This document shows, piece by piece, positions 39,389 through 46,249 of a DNA stretch of 54,402 nt. Numbering within the stretch: position 1 is the stretch's first letter; every line of letters starts with the position of its first letter. The notes beneath the pieces are model-generated. The model worked only from the letters and a program-made list of their open reading frames with translations. It made no database searches and was not told the DNA's origin. The stretch covers positions 1 through 54,402 of IMG/VR virus record IMGVR_UViG_3300036766_002274; one strand, given 5' to 3'. The stretch comes from a virus. A program made the position numbers and the translations under genes.

Positions 39389-41404
39389 ATGACTAGCTTC
39401 ACAGAAGGCACGTTCAACTACACAGTGCAGCGACCCAGTGTGCCGGGTCTGTCCCGGTTTGCTGGCCGTGCGCTTGACACGGCGGAAGCGATGAAACTTC
39501 AACGCAACTTCGGGCTTCTCGCCAAGGGTCTGAACAAAAAGACCGTCACGCTTTGGGGGGTCGGCTCGATTGGGACAGACCACTCGTATCAGGATAAGCA
39601 CGGTAGGCACATCATCGTCGCTGACCCGCGCCGCCTGTCCCAGCCCGACCGTAACAGTGCGCCGCAGACCGGCCTGCCGAGACTCACTAACGCCAACGTG
39701 GCGAGTGTGACCGGCGCGGTTATCCACGAGGTAGCGCACACGCTCTACACTCCGAAGCTCGCACGCCTGTCAGGCAAAGAACTCGCAGTGTTCCGTGTCT
39801 ACGAGGATGCGTACATCAACGCTCTTATCCTCAACGAGCGCCTGCCCGGTGCCACGCCACTCATCCAGTACGCGTTCAATTGGAGCAACCCGCGACCGCA
39901 ACTGCTCCGTTCCATGGAGCAGGCAGTCACAGCGTGGGAAGAGCAGCCGACGTTTAAAGCTGCCATCGCAGTGCTTGGCAGCGCGGACTTCGTCGCTCGC
40001 CTGCTGAACGTCAACGCCAGCGTCAAGGTGCCGAACACCAGCCTTGTCGCGCTGCTCAACAAGGTGCAGCCCATCAGTGACACGCTCAGCGCAGGCGTTG
40101 TCATCGAGTGGGACGACCGGCTCAAGCTGTACCGCAAGATTGCCAAGGCAATCGACGCCTGCATCTCGCCGGATGCAGCGACCGAGCCGAGCCAGCCCGA
40201 GCCCAAGTCTGACAGCAACCTTCCGCAACCAGCCCAGCCTGACCCCTCAGGTGAGGACGACGGCGACGACACCGGCGACGACGACACACAGGACGAGGGC
40301 CAGCCATCACCCGAGTACGGTGACCCTGACCCCGACCAAGACGATAGCGACTGGGATGACGACGGCAACGCCGCACCCGGCGAAGAAGAAGAAGAGGACG
40401 AGGAGGGCACAGAAGAACACAGCCAGTACACAGCCAGTACGCAGCGGGGTAACCAGCCACCCCAACCAGACCAGACGCCAGAGCCTGAGGATGCTGGCGA
40501 TGACCTCACTGACACCTACGGCGACGATGCCGCCGACGTGCTCCTCACGTGTGAGGACACGACGCCCGAGCGGGGGCAGACCGGCGCCGCACTGAGCGAT
40601 GCACTGGCCCGCGCCAATCATGCCACTGTCGCCACCGAAGAGGACGGCGTGGTGCTTGGCGATGGCCTCTACGAGAAGGCCCAGCCGGGGCAGTACACGG
40701 TGAAGGGCATCGACCAGAAGCGCATCGACTCTCTCGCTAAGGTCTTCAAGGCGAAGAGCAACGTCCGCCGCGCGGTTGTGCATGGCTTGGACGAGGGCCG
40801 CATCAGCGGTCGCCGCCTTGGCAGGCTCGTCTCGGGTACCAGCAAGAACGTCTTCAAAGCACGGCCCAACTTCCGGCAGGAAAGCGCCGCTGTCCTCTTG
40901 CTCGTAGACGGCTCAGGCTCCATGGCCGGTGCCAACTACGACGGGGCCGCGCTCGCAGCCTATGAACTGTTTGCCAGCCTCAACGGCAACAACGATTACG
41001 CGGTCTACGCGTGGGTTTATACCGGCAGCACGACCCTCAACATCGTGGGCGCATCGCTCGATGGCAAAGTCCTGTCATGGCCCCGTGGCGGTGGCGGGTC
41101 AACGCCATCACACGAAGCCATGGTCGAAGCTGCCGCCTTTCTCAAGAAGCGGCACGGCGACGCTACGCGCCTCATCGTCCACTTCACCGACCTAGGCTAC
41201 ACCGACCGGCCCACGCCAGAGTTCAACGCCCTCGACCGGGAGCGCGGCCTTGCTTACATCTCCGTAAGCGTGGTCGAGAACCCGGACAACTTCGTCTATG
41301 CACTCGCTCAATCGCAGCGAGTGTCGCCACTCATGAAGGTCAGTGGCTACACCAGCACGCACCTCGTTCAGGCCGTGCAGGAACTGGTAGCCCGAACCTT
41401 CTAA
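39389..41404 (+). CDS. CobT-like VWA protein with N-terminal HExxH motif
   Basis: 671 aa; GGAGG lies before the ATG. Residues about 105-135 contain IHEVAHTLYT (an HExxH metal site) followed by RVYEDAYIN, the Glu expected of a gluzincin-like motif. Residues about 285-360 are nearly all Asp/Glu/Gly/Pro/Gln and should be disordered. The C-terminal 170 residues are a VWA domain with MIDAS DGSGSMAG (near 505-512), GGSTPSHEAM and HFTDLGYTD. This is the usual partner of a MoxR/CobS ATPase. The two genes are 23 nt apart and surely form a pair. Target protein unknown. Confidence 0.85.
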   Translation: MTSFTEGTFNYTVQRPSVPGLSRFAGRALDTAEAMKLQRNFGLLAKGLNKKTVTLWGVGSIGTDHSYQDKHGRHIIVADPRRLSQPDRNSAPQTGLPRLTNANVASVTGAVIHEVAHTLYTPKLARLSGKELAVFRVYEDAYINALILNERLPGATPLIQYAFNWSNPRPQLLRSMEQAVTAWEEQPTFKAAIAVLGSADFVARLLNVNASVKVPNTSLVALLNKVQPISDTLSAGVVIEWDDRLKLYRKIAKAIDACISPDAATEPSQPEPKSDSNLPQPAQPDPSGEDDGDDTGDDDTQDEGQPSPEYGDPDPDQDDSDWDDDGNAAPGEEEEEDEEGTEEHSQYTASTQRGNQPPQPDQTPEPEDAGDDLTDTYGDDAADVLLTCEDTTPERGQTGAALSDALARANHATVATEEDGVVLGDGLYEKAQPGQYTVKGIDQKRIDSLAKVFKAKSNVRRAVVHGLDEGRISGRRLGRLVSGTSKNVFKARPNFRQESAAVLLLVDGSGSMAGANYDGAALAAYELFASLNGNNDYAVYAWVYTGSTTLNIVGASLDGKVLSWPRGGGGSTPSHEAMVEAAAFLKKRHGDATRLIVHFTDLGYTDRPTPEFNALDRERGLAYISVSVVENPDNFVYALAQSQRVSPLMKVSGYTSTHLVQAVQELVARTF

Positions 41405-41488
41405 GCCATCCTTCGAGTGTCAGGGGTAAACCTCAGGAGGTGTTGCCGTGACGGCGATAGCGGGCACATGCCAGCCCGTAGCGAACAG

Positions 41489-41519
41489 GCCGGGAGGGCG
41501 CTTAGTGCGTGCTCCCGGC
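41489..41519 (+). other. Hairpin after the AAA+/VWA genes
   Basis: GCCGGGAG (41489-41496) pairs perfectly with CTCCCGGC (41512-41519). It lies in the 137-nt gap after the VWA gene. Only TCCACTTT follows, so termination would be weak. It may protect or process the AAA+/VWA mRNA end. Confidence 0.5.
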
Positions 41520-41541
41520 TCCACTTTACAGGAGTCGTCTC

Positions 41542-41700
41542 TTGAACATCCAGCTCTTCCCCTGTTTCCATTGCTCGCGCGAAGCGAACCAGCACGATAT
41601 CAAATGGTGCGCCGTGTGCGAGCGTGCCTACTGCTCGACTTGCTGGCCGAAGGAAAGCCACCGTGTCAGCACACACAGCCACACCGTGGCAGTCAAGTGA
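41542..41700 (+). CDS. Small multi-CxxC zinc protein
   Basis: 52 aa from TTG 41542 with GGAG at a good distance. Three CxxC pairs, CFHC, CAVC and CSTC, lie within 35 residues, followed by HRVSTHSH. This is a clear treble or RING-like metal cluster. Another frame open from GTG 41448 to 41891 with AGGAGG upstream overlaps it; the Cys pattern favours the frame given here. Its stop overlaps the next GTG. Confidence 0.65.
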   Translation: MNIQLFPCFHCSREANQHDIKWCAVCERAYCSTCWPKESHRVSTHSHTVAVK

Positions 41701-41891
41701 GCGCAACGCGTGGCCGCATCATCAACGTGTCGAACCACGGCACCATCATCACTGTCACACTCGCCACCGGGGGTGGCGAGTTGCGTGATGTCCACTTCGA
41801 CCACCGCTCTTTCAGCCACATGCTCGACGCCGAGGTCGAGGATGGCGGTACAATCCTCGGGCACACCATTACCGTTCAGGAGGGATACTAG
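41697..41891 (+). CDS. Small beta-rich protein
   Basis: 64 aa from GTG 41697 (GTGA overlap). Beta pattern GRIINVSNHGTIITVTLATG, then DVHFDHRSFSHML and GTILGHTITVQEG. The frame is open further upstream to GTG 41448, which has a strong AGGAGG, giving a 147-aa alternative. Comparative data would settle it. Function unknown. Confidence 0.55.
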   Translation: MSATRGRIINVSNHGTIITVTLATGGGELRDVHFDHRSFSHMLDAEVEDGGTILGHTITVQEGY

Positions 41892-41893
41892 CC

Positions 41894-42103
41894 ATGAAGC
41901 TGACATTTTCGCATCACGGTGCCACCATAGCAGTGCGACACACACCGGGCATTACCTGCACGCCTTATGGCCCACAAGGGGCAGACGTGGCCCTGCGTAA
42001 CTCACGCACTCGTCGCCTCATTGCATATAGCCACAATAGTTGGTGGCTAATCACGGGCACGAACTACGCTGTCGATAACCTCACCATCGAAGAGGGGCAC
42101 TGA
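41894..42103 (+). CDS. Small protein, paralogue of 42606-42815
   Basis: 69 aa. KLTFSHHGATIAVRHTPGI and RRLIAYSHNSWWLITGTNYAV align throughout with the 69-aa protein 500 nt downstream (about half the residues identical), so this is a tandem duplication with two genes in between. The fold is probably all beta. Function unknown. Confidence 0.65.
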   Translation: MKLTFSHHGATIAVRHTPGITCTPYGPQGADVALRNSRTRRLIAYSHNSWWLITGTNYAVDNLTIEEGH

Positions 42104-42104
42104 C

Positions 42105-42446
42105 ATGCACGACTGGACGAAGCTGCCAAAGTGGGCACAGGATGAGATTTACACCTGCCAGCAACGCGTCGCGGACTTAGAGGACGCGCTCAGCTCTCGC
42201 GAGTATGCTTCGCAATACGAAGGCGATGAGCCACGCGTGTTCTTGCGTCAGCCAGTCGGCAATGAATCGCATGAGAAAGCGATTGGCGGCAGCTACACCA
42301 CAGTCGTTTTCCGCACCCCAACTGACTGTGTAGAAGTCAGCATGACAAGCTCGGGCGGTTTGTTTCATATCAGGGCGAGTGGTGGTGACATTGCTATCCA
42401 CCCGGTTGCGAGTAACGCAGTCTTCCTGACTGGCAAGGAGTGGTGA
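42105..42446 (+). CDS. Hypothetical protein
   Basis: 113 aa. It begins MHDWTKLPKWAQDEIYTCQQ, a Trp/Leu-Pro start with a following helix seen in many short phage proteins, and continues to a beta-rich C terminus (CVEVSMTSSGGLFHIRAS). No Cys cluster. It lies between the two paralogous 69-aa genes. Function unknown. Confidence 0.65.
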   Translation: MHDWTKLPKWAQDEIYTCQQRVADLEDALSSREYASQYEGDEPRVFLRQPVGNESHEKAIGGSYTTVVFRTPTDCVEVSMTSSGGLFHIRASGGDIAIHPVASNAVFLTGKEW

Positions 42447-42447
42447 C

Positions 42448-42609
42448 ATGGAAGGGCCAGAAGAGGCAGCGGAGCGCAAGCTCGCTGCTAAGCTGGCGGA
42501 AGCCAAGCTCTTTAAAGTGAGCCTCGACTTCAGTCAGACCGAAGAAGAGTACCGGGCATTCGTGCCACGGGACAACACCCAAGAGGGACAAGGGGAGCCA
42601 GAACCATGA
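42448..42609 (+). CDS. Small charged helical protein
   Basis: 53 aa from ATG 42448. EEAAERKLAAKLAEAKLFK is a strong helix. The tail is polar and acidic. Its F-K codons form a TTTAAA word (42511). It overlaps the next ATG as ATGA. Function unknown. Confidence 0.5.
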   Translation: MEGPEEAAERKLAAKLAEAKLFKVSLDFSQTEEEYRAFVPRDNTQEGQGEPEP

Positions 42610-42815
42610 AGCTTGTATTCTCACACGATGGCGTCATTGTTGCCACGCGACACGTACCGGGCATCTTCGTTACTTATGACAAGCTCGGCGATGTCGAGCT
42701 TCGTAATCTCAAGACGAAGCGATTAATCGCGCGCAACCACAACCAGTGGTGGTTCGTCATGGGAACGCGCTATTCTGTCAGCGACCTAGTGGTTGAGACT
42801 GAGGCGGGCAAGTGA
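42606..42815 (+). CDS. Small protein, paralogue of 41894-42103
   Basis: 69 aa. KLVFSHDGVIVATRHVPGI and KRLIARNHNQWWFVMGTRYSV match the upstream copy over the whole length. Both ends overlap neighbours (ATGA, GTGA). Divergence of the pair suggests separate functions or an arms-race origin. Function unknown. Confidence 0.65.
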   Translation: MKLVFSHDGVIVATRHVPGIFVTYDKLGDVELRNLKTKRLIARNHNQWWFVMGTRYSVSDLVVETEAGK

Positions 42816-43441
42816 CCACGGCGGCAAGTTACGCGAAGTACGTCAAGCGTCCGGTGCCCGTGACGTGCGACCTCGAAACCATCACGCTCTACTACAACGC
42901 CAACATGGGGACAGGCGTGAAGTTCACCGAGGAGGACATCAAGGCTGAGCCCATGCTCGTGCTCGACGCACTGCGCTACCTTGAGAGCTACCGGGGAAAG
43001 TTCATCTACCTCGTGAACATGCGCGACCAACTCGTCAGTCCTCACGCCTTTCATCCGACCAAGGCGCAGCTCGTCAGTATCCTCAACTGCTGGATGGCTG
43101 ACCACGAAATGAAGACCGGAACACGCGGCACGTCAGGCACCGGGCCGGTCTTTAAACACATCAAGAAGCTGGGCATGGGGCCACGCAAGGGCATCGCGGC
43201 TACTATCCCCTTCCCGGTCAAGGTTCACCCGGCTGGTGCAGCCAGCACCAACCCCGGTTGCTACTACGTCACCGATGGCGGCGACTTCGGCAACAACCAG
43301 TACTACGGGCGCATCACCCCGAACGGTGAGTTCGTCACGAGTAAAGACTTCGAGCACCTACCATCTCCGCATGCCGCAGCCATCCTGAAATGGCTGGAGG
43401 AACTCAACTACGCAGGCGAGCGCATCTTCGCCACAGCCTAG
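42812..43441 (+). CDS. Hypothetical protein, 209 aa
   Basis: Starts at GTG 42812. N-terminal half helical (EDIKAEPMLVLDALRYLESY, FHPTKAQLVSILNCWMADHE), C-terminal half Gly/Pro-rich and beta (GCYYVTDGGDFGNNQYYGRI). The middle KLGMGPRKGIAATIP is basic. The last part resembles a small nucleic-acid or single-strand-binding-like surface, but no family is recognised. Upstream of the next gene is a near-perfect CACACG-type inverted repeat. Confidence 0.65.
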   Translation: MTTAASYAKYVKRPVPVTCDLETITLYYNANMGTGVKFTEEDIKAEPMLVLDALRYLESYRGKFIYLVNMRDQLVSPHAFHPTKAQLVSILNCWMADHEMKTGTRGTSGTGPVFKHIKKLGMGPRKGIAATIPFPVKVHPAGAASTNPGCYYVTDGGDFGNNQYYGRITPNGEFVTSKDFEHLPSPHAAAILKWLEELNYAGERIFATA

Positions 43442-43556
43442 CTTTGCCCACCAGTGTGCGGTACACTCTCATCCTACGCATCACACGCACACGAGTACGT
43501 GTGTGGTGTGGAGCCAGAAGCGACACGGATATCCACCCACGAAAGGAACACCAGAC

Positions 43557-43817
43557 ATGGCACTTCCACTCTTGAACCACACCCAGCTTGAGCGCATCAG
43601 CTTCCGCCTCTCCGAGAGCGCGCCGCCACCGGTGAAGCGCGAGAAGCGCATCGGTCAGCCGGGGGAGAAGTCAACCAAGGGCACATGGCTGGGCCGTGTC
43701 AACAAGACCGCCCAAGACCGCATCAAGCTGGTGAGCGACCGTCCGCGCTTTCAGGCGTGGGCCTCACGCATCGACACCGCGAAGGCCAGCCCCACCGGGG
43801 CGAGAAAGGCAGCGTAA
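43557..43817 (+). CDS. Small basic protein
   Basis: 86 aa from ATG 43557 with AAAGGA upstream. Strongly basic (PPPVKREKRIGQPGEK, KTAQDRIKLVSDRPR), with few acids, ending in a Lys/Ala tail. DNA or RNA binding is plausible. It follows a 115-nt gap holding an inverted repeat around 43484-43512 and begins a prim-pol-containing operon. Confidence 0.6.
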   Translation: MALPLLNHTQLERISFRLSESAPPPVKREKRIGQPGEKSTKGTWLGRVNKTAQDRIKLVSDRPRFQAWASRIDTAKASPTGARKAA

Positions 43818-43818
43818 C

Positions 43819-44007
43819 ATGAGGCAGTGCGCCCGGTGCGGGGCCAGTGCCCCGCTCCACCGCTACCCTGTCGGCGACATCGCGCAAGAAATATGCACGA
43901 ACTGCTGGCAGGTCGTCACGCAACGCGGCTGGCACCACCAGCCGCCCATCAATCCAGCACAGAAGTTCATACCGGGCCTGCCCGGAGTCCAGCCGAGGTT
44001 GATTTAA
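43819..44007 (+). CDS. Small zinc-ribbon protein
   Basis: 62 aa. CARC (near 4) and CTNC (near 27) form a classic zinc ribbon. The C-terminal half is Pro-rich (PPINPAQKFIPGLPGVQP). Its stop TAA lies inside a TTTAAA word that also abuts the GTG of the next gene. Function unknown. Confidence 0.65.
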   Translation: MRQCARCGASAPLHRYPVGDIAQEICTNCWQVVTQRGWHHQPPINPAQKFIPGLPGVQPRLI

Positions 44008-44008
44008 A

Positions 44009-44563
44009 GTGACCAAACTCTCCGAAGACCTTGAGTCCAACCTCTACATCATCGCTGACCTGAAAGGGCCGGGTGTCTCAGCCGAGCGCCTCGTCCTCGA
44101 AGAAGGCGGGCGGTGTGACACGCGGCCCTTCTCTAGGCACGAGCATGAGGTCATGCTCGACCTGTTCCGCGCAGCACGCACGCGCTTCCCCATTAAGCAG
44201 TGCTACAGGAACAGTCAACTCCTCCTCATCGCGTCACAATGCGTCCCTTACAGCGAGTGCTTCTACTATGCCGAGGGCTTCGCTTCCTACCCCGGCCTTG
44301 GCCTGCCGATTGAGCACGCAATCCTCACGCTCAACGGCAAGGCCGTTGACGTGACGTGGCGTGACTCTGCCGAGCGTGATGTCTGGAAGCCCGAGAAGCT
44401 GCTCGCACGCGTCATCAAGAACCAAGCCGAGAACCAGTATTGGATGCTGGAGTGGGCACACGCGGACTTCGTCGCCGGTAAGCGGCGCAACGGCATGTCA
44501 CTGCTCGACTGTCTCGTCAGGGACAGAATCATCACCGAGCGTGAGGAGAAGACTGGTGAATAA
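44009..44563 (+). CDS. Protein with possible Cys-His-Asp catalytic triad
   Basis: 184 aa from GTG 44009. The order KQCYRNSQLLLIA (Cys near 65), YYAEGFASYPGLGLPIEHAI (His near 103) and GKAVDVTWR (Asp near 114) recurs in a family of bacterial and phage proteins, and the Cys-His-Asp order is that of papain/transglutaminase-like folds. A hydrolase or amidase role is possible but untested. It overlaps the prim-pol start by 8 nt. Confidence 0.6.
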   Translation: MTKLSEDLESNLYIIADLKGPGVSAERLVLEEGGRCDTRPFSRHEHEVMLDLFRAARTRFPIKQCYRNSQLLLIASQCVPYSECFYYAEGFASYPGLGLPIEHAILTLNGKAVDVTWRDSAERDVWKPEKLLARVIKNQAENQYWMLEWAHADFVAGKRRNGMSLLDCLVRDRIITEREEKTGE

Positions 44564-45422
44564 GCACCTCGCTCTCTACGAGCGCCTCAAGTTCAACCTT
44601 ATCCCGCTCAAGCCCCGAGACAAGCGCCCGGCGCTTACGAGCTGGGCCGCGTACCAGCAGCGCATGAGTACCACGGAAGAGCGCTCCATGTGGTTCGAGT
44701 GGTGTGCCTGCACGCACCCGCTCGTCACTCACCCGCGCGGTATGTGTGATTATGCCGACCACGAAATGGGCCGGTGTTCATGCTCGGAGTATCGCCCACG
44801 GAACGTCGGTGTCGTCACCGGCGCGGTCTCGCACAACCTCGTTGTGCTGGACTTCGATGATGCTGTCGCCTACGACACAGCCTGCGACAAGCTCCCGTGG
44901 CTGGCCGAGACGCTCCACGTCTCAACTGGCCGAGGGCATCATGTCTACTTGAACTCCCAGCAAGACCCCGGCCCGACCTTCTCGATGAAGCTCGACGGTG
45001 CCGAGGGCGTCCACCACATCAAGGCCAACGGCGGCTACGTTGTCGCACCACCGAGCATCCACCCGAGCGGGGCGGTCTACAAGTGGGACAATCTCTACGA
45101 CCCCGAGATGGACGAACTACTGACCATCGACCTCAAGGAGTTAGTTCCAGCGCTGATGGCTGCTGGCTTTAAACGCAGCCAGCCCGAGGCAAGAGAAATC
45201 CCCGAGGGTTTCTGGGACGCGTTCGTCTCAGCCACACACGGGGAGGGCGAGCGCGCCAATGCGCTCGTCAAGCTGGTTGGGATTCTCCGTGCTGCTGTTG
45301 GCTCGCAGGCCATTGCCTACGAACTGGCTCGCGGCTGGAACCAACAGCACCTCGTGCCGCCGCTCACTGACGAAGAAGTACGCGGCTCCATACGTTCGTA
45401 CTGGAGCCGGTACAAGAACTAG
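44556..45422 (+). CDS. Prim-pol (bifunctional primase-polymerase)
   Basis: 288 aa from GTG 44556 with GAGGAG upstream. The AEP core is clear: N-terminal FNLIPLKPRDKRPALTSW, catalytic DFDD (near 98), STGRGHHVYL (near 125) and GGYVVAPPSIHPSG (near 165). Between the first strands lies a Cys/His insert, WCACTHPLVTHPRG to MGRCSCSEY (about 48-82), likely a zinc finger. The C terminus (residues 220-288) has the small helical domain that follows prim-pol in phages. It should prime, and may extend, DNA at the fork with the DnaB helicase. No other polymerase is visible. Confidence 0.9.
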   Translation: MNKHLALYERLKFNLIPLKPRDKRPALTSWAAYQQRMSTTEERSMWFEWCACTHPLVTHPRGMCDYADHEMGRCSCSEYRPRNVGVVTGAVSHNLVVLDFDDAVAYDTACDKLPWLAETLHVSTGRGHHVYLNSQQDPGPTFSMKLDGAEGVHHIKANGGYVVAPPSIHPSGAVYKWDNLYDPEMDELLTIDLKELVPALMAAGFKRSQPEAREIPEGFWDAFVSATHGEGERANALVKLVGILRAAVGSQAIAYELARGWNQQHLVPPLTDEEVRGSIRSYWSRYKN

Positions 45423-45781
45423 CTGGCGACTGCCGTCGAGAACCGGAACGTGGCTTTGATAATCGCCGCCACGCCTTCCTGCTGCTCCGGCGTCAGCGCA
45501 CGTATCAGCGTGATGAGGCCGTCGTTGATGTCAGCCTCGTGTGCGTCCGTGGTGTAGCCCTCAGCTTCGAGTATCTCGAAGCCGGGGAAACGGTAGGCCC
45601 GCCGCAGGGCGTTAAACACTCCCGGATAGAGAACCTGAATCCGCCCAAGCTCGATAGACGAGATGTATTCACGTTTCACACCGCTCACGCGAGCGGCGTC
45701 TGTCTGTGTGAGCCCAGCCTTGACCCGGTAGTGCCGGAGCTTGTCGGCGAGGCGCGAGTTGTCATTGGTGATGCTTGGCAT
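45419..45781 (-). CDS. XRE-family transcription regulator (repressor candidate)
   Basis: 120 aa from ATG 45781. HTH residues about 10-65: LADKLRHYRVKAGLTQTDA, then ARVSGVKREYISSIELGRI, the Cro/CI fold. The C-terminal half is helical and may dimerise. It is the only minus-strand gene in the plus-strand right half and its stop overlaps that of the prim-pol. Its promoter (45831-45860) has an inverted repeat in the spacer, so self-repression is likely. It is the best lysogeny repressor candidate. Confidence 0.85.
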   Translation of the reverse strand: MPSITNDNSRLADKLRHYRVKAGLTQTDAARVSGVKREYISSIELGRIQVLYPGVFNALRRAYRFPGFEILEAEGYTTDAHEADINDGLITLIRALTPEQQEGVAAIIKATFRFSTAVAS

Positions 45782-45830
45782 AGTGGTCTTCTTTCTTCCC
45801 TCTGGCAGTGGGATGTGTGCGCTCAATCCC

Positions 45831-45860
45831 ATAATGGCGTGTCCCACACGCGCATGTCAA
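45831..45860 (-). promoter_or_regulatory. Promoter of the XRE gene with operator-like repeat
   Basis: On the minus strand TTGACA (45860-45855) is 18 bp from CATTAT (45836-45831). The spacer contains GCGTGT-CCC-ACACGC (45837-45851, a perfect 6-bp repeat). The gene starts 50 nt downstream. A repressor bound there would block RNA polymerase. Confidence 0.6.
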
Positions 45861-45910
45861 GCCTTTCTACGGCATTCTCCGATATTACCCATCCAAGTGA
45901 CACAGATGAC

Positions 45911-45940
45911 TTGCGTCACGACAATTACCTGTCGTATTGT
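45911..45940 (+). promoter_or_regulatory. Putative plus-strand promoter with operator-like repeat
   Basis: TTGCGT (45911-45916), 18 bp, TATTGT (45935-45940), before the 57-aa gene. ACGACA-ATTACC-TGTCGT (45918-45935) forms a perfect repeat inside the spacer. With 45831-45860 it makes a divergent regulatory region, typical of a repressor switch. The two repeats differ in sequence, so one regulator for both is not shown. Confidence 0.45.
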
Positions 45941-45998
45941 ACGCCAGCGGACACAAGGGTTAACCCTTGGAACCAGCGAGATTGAGAGGCACACCTTA

Positions 45999-46172
45999 AT
46001 GATTCAGTCCCTTGAGTCGGCAGTCCTGCGCGGTCTCGTCTTCAGCGCCACGGTCGTGGTGACCACTACCAGCAACGGCTGGCACATAGCTTCAACGTGT
46101 GGCGAGTTTCAGGCGAACATCCTGAAGCCTCACGCCAGCCGCATCGCCAACCCGGCAAAGTTTGCCGTGTGA
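45999..46172 (+). CDS. Small hypothetical protein divergent from the XRE gene
   Basis: 57 aa from ATG 45999 with GAGAGG upstream. LRGLVFSATVVVTTTSNGWHI then NILKPHASRIANPAKFAV; no HTH is seen. Cro- or excisionase-like genes often occupy this position, but the sequence does not show such a fold. A strong promoter follows it at 46193. Confidence 0.5.
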   Translation: MIQSLESAVLRGLVFSATVVVTTTSNGWHIASTCGEFQANILKPHASRIANPAKFAV

Positions 46173-46192
46173 GTGGTGGTCTTTCTAGTTAA

Positions 46193-46221
46193 TTGACAGG
46201 GTGTCTGTTAGACGCTATATT
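46193..46221 (+). promoter_or_regulatory. Strong sigma70 promoter with flanking inverted repeat
   Basis: TTGACA (46193-46198), 17-bp spacer, TATATT (46216-46221); full -35, five of six at -10. TGTCTG (46202-46207) and CAGACA (46229-46234) lie on each side of the -10 as an inverted repeat, a possible operator. It precedes the Fe-S nuclease gene by about 30 nt. It is the best promoter in the window. Confidence 0.8.
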
Positions 46222-46249
46222 AGTATCTCAGACAGAGGGAGTAAGCAGC

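Noticed and set aside
38220-41404. Calling the AAA+/VWA pair a cobalt chelatase
   Set aside because: No cobN or other cobalamin gene is visible, and the VWA protein has an extra HExxH region.
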